Assembly (NCBI RefSeq): GCF_022605725.1
Contig: NC_065550.1
Coordinates: 9,672,001 to 9,736,000, forward strand
Length of the DNA: 64,000 bases
Reading direction: 5' to 3'
Source: Anthonomus grandis grandis
Lineage: Eukaryota > Arthropoda > Insecta > Coleoptera > Curculionidae
Shown here: piece after piece, positions 40,340-53,251 of the stretch
How positions within the stretch are numbered: position 1 is the stretch's first letter
Layout: each line of letters opens with the position of its first letter
Notes under the pieces: model-generated
Told to the model about the DNA's origin: nothing
The model's database searches: none
What the model saw: only the letters and a program-made list of their open reading frames with translations
Made by a program: the position numbers and the translations under genes

Positions 40340-42588
40340 TTCCAGTTGCGCAGGGTCATTAAATGCCAACCAGGACCTAATCTGCTGAAGGTGATGCGCA
40401 GGAGAAACTGCCCGAGACATCACTTCAAATAGACATCAGCAATAAATGAACGTGATTGAGCAGAGAGTCACTGACCAATACCGCGTTATTTTTAGAAACA
40501 ATTTAATCTCAGAAACCCGACTTAACTCTATTAAAAGAAAAATTGCAGCCCCAACAAATGATTAACAGGCCTTAAATGAAGTAAGGGAGAATTTGCAGGA
40601 CAATGCCGACCAATAGAGAACAGAAGCGGAAGAAAACTTTAACCCACCACACCAGGCACCATTACCAGAAATAACAATAAATCAAGAAACTCAAAATGAA
40701 GACCAAAATAAACACAATGATGAAGTGCATGCTAACCTTAGAACTAGAGTTTAGAAGGGCAATGGCAGAGTATGAAGATACAAGCTGCCTAACAAAGCCA
40801 GCTCTTGCTAGATTTCCGCAAATTTGCGATTTTTGTTATTCATGCCAACTTAACTATACCTGAATATACAGGTATTCATACAGATACGACGCTTAAATAG
40901 CTTCATCTAATAATCTATTGTGCGGCTACCACTACTATTAAAACCTTGGGATTAAATATAATACATAACGAGCAAAGTATTTGACGTAATGTAAGACCGA
41001 TATCGCCATGGAAAAGGGGATTACTGAAAAAGATTGAAGATATTAGGAAATACATTGGTCGGCCTAAGGAATATATCGAAGGAAAACCAGGAAGGTTCTG
41101 ATACCTTCTATAGGAAGACTAAAGGAAATAATGCATCAGACTCACTTAACATACATGGCAGGACCCAGAAAATTGTACTCCAGAACAATGTCTAGACACC
41201 CTTAACTAAAAATTATCTATTTTTTCAGGCCGCCTAAAAAGGTATTATAAGTTCAGTAATAAAAGGAAACAAGATAATTTACTTTTTGAATGCTCAGAGA
41301 AGCAATTTTATCGAAAGTTCAACGACACTTCTGCAATAAATACTGCCATTAGTATTTTCCCATTAAAGAAAACGTCGAGGAGTTCTGGGGCACTTAATTA
41401 ACAACATCTGGTGAATGCAACCTCGACACTAAATGGCTGACTGAAAAACGAGCAAAGTGTCAAACATATAATCAAATGCCATTTTTATCATTTTCAGTTG
41501 ACGAAGTAACTAACGTAAGAAAAAAGCTACATAACTGGAAATCTTCAGGCCCTGATCACGTCCAAAATTACTGGATTAAGAAATTATGATCAACACCTCA
41601 ACAACTGACCGACCTTTTAAACGACGTGCTTATAAATCCTCAGAATTTTCCCAATTCTTTAAAAAAAAGGTACCATTTACATCTTGTCCAACGACTGCTA
41701 AAACACTCAAGATCCGGCTAAGTATCGGTCAATAACATGCTTACACTCTATAAACTAATTGTATCTTGTATTACAGAACGTATTTACAAACAGTGTGACC
41801 AATCATAGCAGCTCAACAGACAGGATGTACCAGAAGTGCCATGGGGTGTAAAGAACAGCTAATTATCGACTCCATATTTTGCAATCAGGCATTTAACAAC
41901 TAGAGAAACCTTTTTGCAGCGTACATTGACTAACTAAAAGCTTTTGATACAGTTCCATTTAAATGGCTTAATAATATACTTAAATTGTATAAAATAGGTA
42001 ACCACATAATTTCCTTTCTAGAATTCACTATGGCATCTTGGGGAACGTCAAAAAAACTTCAGGGGCTAACGATACCTGCATAGGAACTATGGGTATATTC
42101 CACGAAGATTCCTTAAGCTAACTTTGGTTCTTATTTTGAACCCACTCTCTAGACAATTCAATTCATCTACTTTATATGGATGACTTAAAAATTCCTACGG
42201 CAACACGAAATCAACTAGATCAGATGCCTAAAATAGTGGACAAATTCTCTGATGATATAGGAATGACCTTTCTACTGGATAAGTGCCGAACTGTGAACAT
42301 TTTTAAGTACGATCAGGTGATTTTCAGACAGAAAACGGTCAGATAGTTAATGCTATGGACGAAGAAGAATCCTACAAATATCTAGAAATGAAGCAGACGC
42401 AAAGAATATACCATAGAACTATAAAGAATGAGCTGATAACTAAGTTCACTACAAGAATGCGACCATTCCTTGAACAAGTTTTAATAGCAGAAACTTATTT
42501 GAAGCTATTAAAAGGTATGGTATGGTAAGCTATGGTATTATAGAATGGACTAGAACGGACATCGAGAACTTTTTAAAAGTGTTTCTGT
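40340..42588 (+). pseudogene. R4-type LINE, 5' part with reverse transcriptase
   Basis: The plus strand carries a heavily broken R2/R4-like LINE polyprotein. Recognisable blocks are LHNWKSSGPDHVQNYWIKKL near 41,530, DLLNDVLINPQNFP, a YRSITCLHSIYKLIVSCITE stretch near 41,730 and MGCKEQLIIDSIF near 41,840. After these come LFAAYID.LKAFDTVPFKWL near 41,915, IHLLYMDDLKIPTATRNQ with catalytic MDD near 42,170, and YGIIEWTRTDIENFLK near 42,530. The order is that of the fingers, palm and post-RT region. A second LINE interrupts it at about 42,589. Confidence 0.8.
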
Positions 42589-44012
42589 AAACGTTTGCAG
42601 TCTTTTCTACTCAAGAAAAAATTTTTTAGTAAATATCAGTTTGGATTCAGGACGGGTCGCTCTACACAAGATTCATCTTTGTTCCTATATTCATATGTTT
42701 TGTCTAATTTGGAATTAAATAATAATAAATGTGTTATTAGCCTATTTTTTGATTTAAAAAGGGCATTTGATGTAATAAATATTTACCTAATGTTGGATAG
42801 ATTTAATGACTAAGGCATGCGTGGTTCTGCCTATAAATGGATTAAATCGTACCTGACCGGTAGACATCAAAAAACGATATTAAAGAATGGAACTGTTTCA
42901 GTTGCGTCTGAGTGCCTACCAGTTGTTAGTAGTGTCCCATAGGGTAGAATTTTAGGGCCACTGTTATTTGTTATATTTTTTGATAGCATCTTGTACACAT
43001 TTTCTGGCAACCATATAGCAGTGTTTGCTTTGATGACGTTATAATAACTTCGAGTGGTGACTTAGAAGAAGTTTCTAGAGGTTTAACCGGGATAGTTGAC
43101 CGAATGAGAGTAAATATTAGTAGCAGGAACAGCCTAGTGCTTAATGAGTCAAAAACTGAAATGATATTTTTTAGTCTTACCGATTTGAATAAAAGCTAGC
43201 TTGTTAAAATGGATACCAAAACCATAGAACAAAATAAGGTTGTCAGGTACTTCGGAATATTAATCGATGAACATCTTAGTCTTATCATGTAAATATGGTT
43301 TTAAGGAAATTATCAATTTATGCCTATGTGATCTGGCAGTTGCGTAATAAAATCGATATTAGCCTGAGACTTCTTTATTACTATGGTTATTTCCAGTCAT
43401 GTTTATCATATGGAATAAAGTGTTGGGGTAACTGTTCTAGAAGTAGTGAAGTTCTTACAGTATATTTTATTTAAGCCTTATACATTTTCTTGTAGAACAC
43501 TCTTTCCAGATTTGAAAATTATACCATTTCTTTGCCACTTTATTTTTTTAAACTCGGTCATGCACAAAAAGCGTAATTTGTCTGACTATTCTTTGTCTAG
43601 CCACCATGAACTCAGGGTTAACTTAAATTTAGATTTATCCAAACATACATTAACCAAAGTGGCAAACAGCCCAGTAGTTTTACCAATTAAATTATACAAT
43701 AATCTTCCCATTGAAATAAAAAAAATTGAGAAGATTAATTTCAAAGCTTCATTGAAAAGAATTTTAATTAAGAATTTCTTTTATATGGTAACAGAATATT
43801 TAAATTGCAGTGTCTCGTCTTTATTCCCATAATTCTTATTTGTTTGTTTGTTAAAAGCTGTAGTTTCTTATATTCTAAGTTTTTAGTTAATTGTAGATTT
43901 TTATTCTTTTTTCTTAAGGCCTTTTAAAAGTTGTATGTTTAGGTCTTATAGTTTTATTTTTTGACATTATCCGATACTTATTTGTATGAGTCTATAGAAA
44001 TATTGATATTAT
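42589..44012 (+). pseudogene. LINE (jockey/CR1-like) nested in the R4-type LINE
   Basis: Starting at about 42,595, the plus strand encodes KYQFGFRTGRSTQDSSL, VISLFFDLKRAFDVINIYL, AYKWIKSYLTGRHQKTIL and a GRILGPLLFVIFF block. CFDDVIITSSGDL follows near 43,030, where the catalytic box is FDD with one residue lost. Then come LVLNESKTEMIFF and a C-terminal LYNNLPIEIKKIEKINF motif near 43,700. The 5' part, including the endonuclease, is missing. The 3' UTR ends near a short (AT)n tract at about 44,008-44,024, after which the R4-type frame resumes. Confidence 0.8.
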
Positions 44013-44025
44013 ATATATATATAAT

Positions 44026-45030
44026 TTGAGTATTGAGTATTGGAAGCAGCTTAATCACCAAATTAGTCACTTGCGTTCCTTTTTCTTAAGAAAGGCTGAA
44101 ATATCAGACATTCATCGTGTCGTATGTGAAGCAGATGACTCAACACCACTTCAACTTCAGGAGCTTGAGATACTCATAGCACTGAACAAGAAAAAAATGC
44201 AAGCTTGGATGAGAAAACCACTACATGGAATACATGTTCATGAGTTTCAACAAGAGTATATCGACATAGCGGCGTCGAACTTCTGGTTTACTTCGGGACA
44301 GCTTTTCCCCGAAACTGAAGGGTTTCTTATGGCTATCAAAGATCAAGTAATACCAACAAGAAATTATTTAAAGTTTTTCGTAAGTAACTCGACGGTTCAA
44401 AGTGACAGATATAGGTATGGATGTGAGACAACGGCGTCCATTCAGCATGTCACCGGTGGATGTCAAACTTTTGCACCAACAGAATATAAAAAACGGCATG
44501 ATTTAGTTGGAAAGATACTACATCAAGAGCTCTCAGAAAAACTAAACCTCTTTCAGCAGCCAAGATACCGGAACACAACTTGTACTAGGATCGCACAGTA
44601 CTTACAGACCAACGAGTAAGCAACAATAGACCTGACCTAATACTAATCGATAACATTTTTTGGGAGAGAACCCTTATTGATGTAGCAATTCCCAATAATA
44701 ACAACCTAAGAGCGAAACATAATGAAAAGATTATTAAGTACAGGGACTTAGATCACCAGATATGAATACAATGGGAAACGAGAGAAGTGCGGACAGTTTC
44801 AATTATTGTGTCAAAACAGGAGTAATACCAAAGAGCTTGATCGAAAACATTAAATTCCTCAGCCTTAAGGAAATCATCTATAAGCTAATGCAGAAGTCGA
44901 CGCTATTATTTACATCTCGAATCGTCAGAAAGTTCATTGGAAACGCAGATAACGTCAACTAGTTTAAAAAACATATGTAATTTTAGTTTAACTGTATTAT
45001 TTGTAAATAAAGGAAAAGATTATAAAATCC
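44026..45030 (+). pseudogene. R4-type LINE, C-terminal part
   Basis: An open frame to 44,619 encodes the C-terminal region of R4-like LINEs. It includes MRKPLHGIHVHEFQQEYIDI, ASNFWFTSGQLFPETEGFL, AIKDQVIPTRNYL and then a zinc-binding block YGCETTASIQHVTGGC. In relatives this block is C-x2-C, H, C; here the first cysteine is tyrosine. The following restriction-like endonuclease region continues in other frames: NRPDLILIDNIFWERTLIDV near 44,630, NEKIIKYRDL near 44,725 and the last FTSRIVRKFIGNA near 44,920. The 197-codon opening is long for such an old copy. Confidence 0.8.
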
Positions 45031-45159
45031 GATAACATAGAAAGGACTCATTAGAGCTTCATCCTTCTGATAAGTGAATGTTACCTCCCTTCCCAGGGGG
45101 AGTGCAATTTGGCATAAAATCTATAATATTTATAATATTAATAATGAAACCCGTTAATA

Positions 45160-45745
45160 TCGTGGAAAATCAGTCCTCTCAGTCTTTAAATGAGAAAGAA
45201 CTTAATGTTCTTATTAAGGGTCTTAACTTTGTACCAGTTTCAAATTGCAAAATCAACCTTAAGAAGATTATACTGTGATTATAAGTGTTGAATCATCAGT
45301 TCACTACTTGCCAGAAGCTTCGAAAAGTTTTGCTAGAGAAACGATTCGCAACCAAATTACAAGAAATCTTACCAAATTATCAGGAATCTTACTAACGACC
45401 GAGAGAAAAAGATTGTTTCTATTTAAAAGTTGACAAGAGAAACAAAGTTGTTATTTTAGACAAAGCCGAATATTTTAAACGAGTTGATGATCTTATTGAA
45501 AATGGCCTATATGCCATCAAACTCCGCAGCACTCCGATGCGACCGAAAACAAAAAGATAGGCGCCTAAACTAGCAAATCAGCGTTCCAAAGACCGGCAAG
45601 AGCCTCGCGACGCTATACTAGATACATGGCAGTGCTAAGACGATGAGTTTAGTTTTAATCTTCTCCCGAAGATGCTAACATCGATTTTGAAATACGTATC
45701 GAAAGTTAAAATGAAAACTTTTAGTTAGTGGTAAAACTGTCACGT
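45160..45745 (+). pseudogene. Penelope-like element, N-terminal RT fragment and pseudo-LTR
   Basis: The plus strand shows LNEKELNVLIKGLNFVPVSN near 45,190, a typical PLE N-terminal block. Further on come YLKVDKRNKVVILDKAEYF near 45,420 and LIENGLYAIKLRSTPM near 45,500, where the reverse transcriptase begins. The reverse-transcriptase core is deleted. The sequence jumps to the 3' pseudo-LTR, with the decayed hammerhead-like motif at about 45,661-45,704 and an end GTGGTAAAACTGTCACGT at 45,729-45,746 like that at 5.5-6.2 kb. Confidence 0.75.
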
Positions 45746-46200
45746 CATTTGAGTATCATACCAAAGTTCCAGCACGACCATGATATACTTACTACCTGCT
45801 TCTGATTCAGGAAACGGGTCGGCAACGTCAATAAAAATTCTTTTAAAGAGACTATCCACTTTCTTAATAAAGTCATCGTAGTTACTCGTATTAATCTCCG
45901 TATTATTAAACTTTTGTTTACCATTTTTTTTAACCACGTCACTTTTGTCACCATATTTTTTTTCTGAACGTACCTTATTTTGCCCCTCAATCTTCGATAC
46001 GAGTTCTTCATCAGCTAAAGGATGTTCGTGTTCATTAATGCCTACAATTTTTATTTGCCTTTCTAACATTTTGGCTATTTTGATTATATCACTGTCTGAA
46101 TTCACTCCTTTTCGCTTTCACATTTACATATCCCTCAGACTCACCCATTTTTGTTGGATTTTTCATCGACAGTTTAATGGTAGCAATACATTAGGAGATC
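45745..46200 (-). pseudogene. Gypsy-type integrase core start, short fragment
   Basis: The minus-strand frame ending near 45,745 contains RIFIDVADPFPESEAGSKYI and MVVLELW. This corresponds to the first catalytic aspartate region of Ty3/Gypsy integrases (usually D-x-x-GPFP). The N-terminal part, 46,105 down to about 45,880, is lysine- and serine-rich and I do not recognise it. It is cut off after about 30 integrase residues by the PLE end. Confidence 0.6.
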
Positions 46201-46259
46201 TTTTCTTTAAATCGTCCATATTGGCCAGTTTATTGCAATTCACCAGAGAAATAGATGAG

Positions 46260-47291
46260 TTATAAATATATTAAAAAAAGGAAAAGTGAAGGAGAGGTAC
46301 AGCTCCCTGGGATCTAATAAATCTCAGATCTAAAACCCTCCATTTCAAGAAATTGCGGGTAACATAATATTATATTAGGCCAATACATTAAGACTGTTTT
46401 GTTAAAAATATTGTTTACAAATTTTACTACTCGATATTATAACTGTCTTGATGGAACAAAATGGATCTCATTATAACTGTGATAGAATAATACGATCAGT
46501 ATGGTCAAAAGCTTTTCGAAACTGGTGCAAAGTATAACAATTCAGCTTCTTTTATTAAGAATTTAATAAAATAAATATATGAGAAGAAGCTAGAAAAATT
46601 ATAGTCGATTGAAAAGCAAGAGACATAAACATCGTGCGTGCTAACTGCATCGTTTCTAATTGTGTCGTAAAATTCTAAATGGGTCAATGCTTGCCAAAGC
46701 TGATAGAGCGTGTATGTTTAATTGTGTCTGGCCTCTTGGTTTTTAATATATTGAATACACTATAGTCATACCTTACGTTTTGCATAGAAGCCATATATCT
46801 ATAAACTATCTATATATCTATAAAGTGATAGCTTCTCTTACGCAATGTAGGCCATTTGAAATCAAATCCATGTCATCCTTTTCCACATTTCGCAAGGCTT
46901 TAAAATTACACTTGCTGGAGAGAGCATTATATACAGCGAACAATTTTTTTATTAAATAAATATCAGAACGTTATAAATATTCATTTAATATTTTAATTTT
47001 TTCGTAATAAGACTGTGATATTATTGTACACATATTTATAGTATAGTATGTATTTATGAGTATCTATATTTTATTGTATATTTTCTGTATTGTGATCTTT
47101 CCTTTGTTTTTTAGTTTTGTCTACAAATTTTTTTGACAATAAAGCAGATCATTACTATTTTGGTAGAAAGAGAGAAAGTAATATTAAACATAATTTAAAA
47201 TTGGTGTAATCACGGTGACATAGATTTATGCGTTATAACATTGTGTTCTAATATACATATCTATCTGTTGGCTATACTTTACGTGCGATGT
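46260..47291. other. Gene-free stretch with a weak LINE tail
   Basis: The plus strand near 46,845-46,960 reads FEIKSMSSFSTFRKALKLHL with LERALYTANNF, resembling the last coding block of jockey/CR1 LINEs. About 170 bp of possible 3' UTR follows (AATAAAGC near 47,140). Nothing else is recognisable. Confidence 0.4.
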
Positions 47292-47300
47292 TACCAGGAT

Positions 47301-48967
47301 GCGTATTTCCAAAACCTAATATTGTACAACGCCCGCAAGTTTTCCTCGATTGTTATTGGTCAATTCAAAATCTAGTTGGTTACAACCCTGTACTCCAAAA
47401 TCTAATACGATTCAATGCCGCCACAATATTAAATAGGATTTTACCATTAGACTCCTAGAATGGATTTTACCATTAGACTTCTAAATATATTCGAGTACAG
47501 CGCCAAGCCGCTAAATCTAATATACTGCAACACCAAAGCCATTTATTTACATATAAACACTCATAACATACCTTAAATATTTTAGTGCTGTTATTGGTGC
47601 AGGTATCATTAGTTTTTAGTTTATTTCTATTTGTTTTTGTGAATTAAAATCTGTGAAAACATGGAAGAACTTGGAACAAGCAGTATTTAATGTAGGAGTA
47701 GTGGATATTGTGGAGTTTCGTGACAGAGAATTTTATAAGGCTGTTTTACGTCTAAAACTGCCGTGAAAAAAGTATGCTGACTTAACCTCTGATCTTAAAC
47801 ATTAAGTGTAATGAATTGATTAAAACCTTTTCGGCTTTGACAAAAACGCAGTGGGTAGTCAAACAAACATTACCATATTTACAAAAACTTTTATTTCGAA
47901 AGAGGTATGCATGCCATTACACTAATTTTAACAAAATTAGCCAAGAAAAACGAAGACGGCTACTAAAACTAAGGGTAACAAATGTGAGGCTTCCGTGCAT
48001 ATAAAAATTAAATAAATTTATAAAAATACCATAAGAAATGACGTGCTTTTAAAAAAAGGATTATCCGCGGAAATTACGGTAAGTCAAATAATATTTTATT
48101 TCAGTACTAGTAGGTACAATAAGTAATACAGTGCGTCCGTTGTGACTCGTAACTCGTTAGGTATGCTAAAAGGTGCTTTTGTAGGTTTATTTATTTCATT
48201 TTTTTAAATGTTCATTTTTAGTTTTCCCGTATTACTAATGGAGTATTATGGGGATTCTGTATAAATATATTTTTATAAATAAAAACATTTTTGGCAAAAA
48301 AGAGCTGCCACTCTACCCGATTTTGATATTAGGAAGAGGTTGTTGTTAAAAAAATAGCCTTAAGATAATTTTAAAATTTGATTCAGTTCAAAGCTATGGT
48401 GATGCGATACTATTATTAGTGCTTTGTTCGCATTAACTTAATTATAGAAGTGTTATAAAAATTCAGCCAACGGCTCGTGTCAGAAGAAATACGCGCCATG
48501 GATCAAAATCTGGCGCCAAAAGAATCCAAAGTGGTAGGCCAGCTAAGAGGCGACATTCCTTGGCAGCTAATATTACATCAAATACTCCTAATGCCAAAAT
48601 ACAATAATTTTTTTTTGTAAATAAATAAATAATTAAGTAGATAATTTAGATACTTTATTAGATTTTTCATTTTTCCTTTACCGCATAATACACAAATGTT
48701 TTTAATAAGTTTTGTGTTTAACATTTTGGATAAGCAAAAAAACACTAACTTCTCAATTCTGTGTTGCAGTCTATTAGATTTAGCGGCTTGGCGCTGTACT
48801 GGAATATATTCAGGAGTCTAATGGTAAAATCCTATTTAATATTGTGGCGGCGTTGAATCGTATTAGATTTTGGAGTACAGCGTTGCAACCAACTAGATTT
48901 TGAATTGATCAATAACAATCGAGGAAAACTTGCGCGCGTTGTACAATATTAGGTTTTGAACATACGC
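47301..48967. mobile_element. Mutator-like (MULE) non-autonomous element, 1,667 bp
   Basis: Inverted ends of about 215 bp begin GCGTAT(T/G)T, continue through AACCTAATATTGTACAACGC and run in to TTAGCGGCTTGGCGCTGTAC. The left arm is 47,301-47,520 and the right arm 48,765-48,967. The 9 bp direct duplication TACCAGGAT flanks it precisely (47,292-47,300 and 48,968-48,976). Long inverted repeats with a 9 bp duplication are the hallmark of Mutator-like elements. The left arm has a small internal duplication (TTTTACCATTAGAC twice). Interior frames (for example 47,816-48,004) show no transposase motif. Confidence 0.82.
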
Positions 48968-49119
48968 TACCAGGATTGAATATTTATGTATGTCCTTGAT
49001 AGAATGATAGCGCGTTGTCAGTTATTGAGAACATAAGGTCTTTTTCTTTTTGAAAATGTTTATTATTTTTTAAATAATTAACTAACTAAATTTATTTACT
49101 TGTATGTATTTTATTTATT

Positions 49120-49310
49120 CGTGAGCTATTTTCATTTTTTTGGTTGGTTTTCTGATTGCCTTACCTTAAACAAGTCAATAAAGAGAAAAACTTATCGCCA
49201 AGTAACACCACTATTTTCGCTGCTTCCCGACTTACTAAATATTTAGAAAAAAATAATTTTTTGTCATTCAACTTTTCGTGCTAAAGTTCTTTTTTTAAAT
49301 TATATTGGTT
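49120..49310 (+). repeat. PLE-like repeat, copy 1 of 3
   Basis: It shares with 55,320-55,540 and 55,600-55,830 the string of blocks TTTTCTGATTGCC, a CAATAA core, GCTTCCCGACT and CAACTTTTCGTGCTAA(A/C)GTTC. The core corresponds to the hammerhead-like region but is badly decayed here. Confidence 0.6.
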
Positions 49311-49672
49311 ATGCTTCGAATTTTAAATTAAAATGTCTAATTATGAGATTGATAATAAGAAGATATCGTTACACAAAAAAGAATTCCAAATTAGATAAAG
49401 CTAAATCAATTATTACAATTTAAGAAAAACATAACAGGGCATAATTTTTATGTTTCTAGTATTACAATTATTTGTATACATTCTCATTTATTAAGACTTA
49501 AGGTGTTAATAAATACTGAAGAGTATATTTGAAAAATCTCAATTAAATTAAAAGTGTGGTGTTTAATATCAATGTTATTTATACAAATACCCAGAAAAAA
49601 TATATTTGTGAATTATTTTTCCTGTATTGGATTTAACAGCCAATTTGATTAAGGATTTTATTTTACAAATAA

Positions 49673-49673
<1 letters not shown>

Positions 49674-49730
<57 letters not shown>
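49674..49730 (+). repeat. (TAA)n microsatellite, 3' tail of a minus-strand LINE
   Basis: This is an uninterrupted run of about 19 TAA units. On the minus strand it reads (TTA)n directly after the LINE 3' end, as is usual for CR1/jockey-type LINEs that end in short repeats. Confidence 0.9.
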
Positions 49731-49731
<1 letters not shown>

Positions 49732-51800
49732 GTTTATTTCCAAAATATCAAAATTTAAATACAAGATACTTATTCTACTTTACGTATAAGTACAAGGAAG
49801 AAATAAACGATTAGTACCGAAGCTGCTTTATTTAGAAGCTTGTTGGTACTTTTTCTTTAGGGATATACATAGTCCAATTCGGGTTTAAAGGTCAATATCG
49901 GGTTTTTCTTGTCAAGTCCGAGAATATATTCCATCAATGGTATTTTAATACATCACTCATAATTTATTTGTATCTGTCCATATTCAATTATTCTTATTGC
50001 CGGTTTTAAAACAACATTCAAAATAAGGATAACCGCATCTTGCACAACACATACAATAAGAAAAGACAACACTATTTAAATTGAAATACTTTCAGTAGCA
50101 CATAGGAATCAACAAAAGAACGTGGGAATTATCGTTTAATAAAAGTTATCGCTCGGTTAGTACAAAAAAAATAAGAACAAGCTACAAGTTATATATTTAA
50201 GTTATATATTTTATTCACCAAACGATGAAATCCAAACGAGCCGCATCTGTCTGTTCAATCCATTGCCTTACATAAAATTTAAACGTTGCTATAGATTTTT
50301 TCCTGTATGGGTCTTGGTATAAAATTATAAAGTTTCAGTGCTAAATATTTGAAATGATGCTGACCAATACTTTTTTTGTTTCTACCAACACGCGCATTTT
50401 GATTAAGCCTATTTCTTGTGGGGTGTGATAAAGTTTCAAGAATTATTTTTTTCCTATATACATTCATACTTAAATTGAAACAGTAAAGTTTCCTCATGTT
50501 CATTATTTTTGTTTCCTTACAAAGTAAATTTGGTTGGAAATAGTCGATTTTTTTCAAATATAATTTTTTCTATTCATTTTTGAATGATGGCTAATTAAGT
50601 ACTGTAAGTGGCAATCCCGGACACCACCCCACCCGTAAAATCCATATGTCAAATGAGATTGAACCAACGAATAGTATATTATGGTAAGATTCTTGATATT
50701 TAGTCATTGTTTTAAATATTTAAAAGTTGAAACTAAACCTCTAATTTTATTGGTTAACTGCTTTAATTGTAAATCCCATTTAAGATGTTGGTCTATAATA
50801 ATACCCAAATATTTTATGGACGGTGATGCAGGAATTGACAACGATTGACTAATTTCTAAAGCACCTATTTGGGGTAAGCACCCATAGAAAAAAGACTATT
50901 TATATATATAATAAATAAAAGTGGTCCCATTACAGTGCCTTGGGAGACTCCACATTTGATATCTCTCATTTCGCTATAAGTGTTGTTAAATTTTACCACA
51001 CAAGATTGATTTATTTGCATCCAATGCGTCATACAGCTGTTCCGTTAATTTAATAATGGCATCCTCGCTTAAAGTCTTCTCCCGAAACCCACATTGGTTT
51101 GGGGATAAGATCTTATATTTTTTTAAAACGTTATTTACTCATTGTTTTAAAATCATTTGAATTATCTTGGATACATTCGAAATTAAGGAAACTGGTCTAA
51201 AATTATTTACACCATCCAAAGACCCCGATTTATGAAGTGGTATAACAGTGCCCATTTTTAGAACATCCGGAAAAACACCTGTACTAAAGCATAAATTTGT
51301 TATTAGACATAAGGGCTAAGAAATATATTTGGAAATTTTTTTCAAAGTCTCTGATTGAAGATTGTCATGCCCTGGTGCTTTATTGTTTTTTAGTTGGTGT
51401 ATTGTTTTTTTAACTTCTTGCTGATCGATCAAAAACAGAAACATAGACTCTTCCACAAATGTATCCTCAACTAAACTCTCTTGACAATTAAACTTTGAGG
51501 CTAATGTTGGTCCTATGTTACTAAAGAAGTAATTAAAATATTCTGACAGTGCCTTATTTTCAGAAATAATATCGCCATTCTCGCTTTTTAAATTTGTTAT
51601 CTGCCTTTGCTCGGTGTTCTTTCTGCAACACAAACGATCAACATTTTTCTATAGGATCTTACTATTATTTTTACTTTTATTTATTTGTGAAGATATATAT
51701 TCTTTTTTGGCTTTTTTATGTCGCGATTAACCAAATTATTGCACCTTTTGTATTCTGCTTTTAGCTGCTTATTATTTGGTTGTTGTATGATTTATATATT
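49731..51800 (-). pseudogene. LINE (CR1/jockey-like), internally deleted
   Basis: The minus strand from about 51,790 encodes the pre-RT linker QLKAEYKRCNNLVNRDIKK, then CCRKNTEQRQITNLKSENGD, ALSEYFNYFFSNIG and QLKNNKAPGHDNLQSETLKK (the GPD-like block). After decay, GVSQGTVMGPLLFIIYIN appears near 50,930. The catalytic FADD segment is absent: within about 20 bases the text moves to PSIKYLGIIIDQHLKWDLQL near 50,800. The C-terminal frame 50,557-50,279 (HPTRNRLNQNARVGRNKK and LALKLYNFIPRPI) is typical. The 3' UTR ends at the (TAA)n tail. Confidence 0.82.
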
Positions 51801-53251
51801 GATTTAGAAATAAAAGACTTGAGCCTTGGAAATAAAATATTTTATTAAAATATTAAACACTAATTGAGGCATACTATCTTAATAGTATTTTACTAAGTTA
51901 ATGATACTAATCAAAATTTGCTTTAGTAATAAACTATCGTTAAAAATGTATTAGCCCTATAATTATTATTACTTATATTATTATATTACAGAACTCTCGA
52001 TATCTTTAAAACGAAAGCCTTTTAATAATAAAATGCGATTAGATCTGGGAAATAAATTGCAAACATATAATATCGAATATTTTTGAGAAATGTAATTTTC
52101 AGTTAAATCTTCTGATCAAATAGTTATCCATTCTACAAAGTTATTTAACATTGAAATAATTAAATTACTTATAACATTTTTTTGGGTCAAAAAAAAAACA
52201 ATAAAAGTTCTATTTTAGGTTTTCATTTAGAATATAATTTCTCTTACATTTAACTACCTAATACATATTAAACTTATTTAATTTTAATATTATTGCGAGT
52301 GATAAAATAATCTATTTTACATCAAAACAAATTGCAAAACTTAATAATAATGAGGTATTCATTGGTCTAGAGTATAATTTGTATACTTTGTTCTATAATT
52401 AGGATAATTTTAATAAAAATATTTATAAAAAGAAACTTCAGTCTTAGATATCGTTTAGAAGTCTTTTAGTTAAATATTTAAAATTAATATGAGTTTAACC
52501 ATCACAATACCTAATATTATTTTTACTATGTAATTTGTACTTATTTTTGTGCTCTGAAAGCTATCTCACTTGCTTCTTACCCTACTATCTTTTTATATCG
52601 AACTTCTAACAAACATACAAAATCAGACTTTTTGCGGATAGTCAGCCTTTAAAGTTGGCATCTAATGCCTTTTTGTGCATACATCACCCTTATTGGCACA
52701 ATTCAATTATCTATCTTAATAATATAATTGTGAAAATAGGAACTATATTTATTCAAAGTTGCTTATCTATAACCTTGGGTAAAACATAATACAACAAATC
52801 CTAGAATTTAAATAATACACAAAAATAATGACAAATTAGGTAAAAGCAGAGAAATATTAACACCTTAGATTTTTAAGTACATGAGACTTTTTAACTGCTT
52901 CTAAAAAATAAATATAAAACTTAAGTAAATATATCACCTTTCATTAATTGCAACTCATATTGCAAAAAATTTGTATGCACTCAATTATGAAACATTTATT
53001 ACATAAAAATTAGTATACATTTACAATGATTAAAAACACAGTCAAATAACAATAGTAAAATTATTTATTTATAAAAATTTACGTTATACTCCTGTTAAAG
53101 TGATTGACACTTTTACTGGACAAAATTCGGTATCTAAACTGATATATTATTTGTAAGGTACTCGTATATGAATAATACCTTATAACATTTAGCTCGAAAA
53201 AATTTACGTTACGTATGTGAACAATTGGACATACAAATAGAGGTATTTGTT
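51801..53251. other. AT-rich region downstream of the TRIM-NHL gene
   Basis: I see no coding region. The part nearest 53,251 should hold the 3' UTR of the TRIM-NHL gene. Several AATAAA-like strings occur on the minus strand, but none can be chosen. TRIM71/LIN-41-family mRNAs are classical let-7 targets; I looked for CTACCTC-type let-7 sites on the coding strand and saw none with confidence. Confidence 0.4.
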
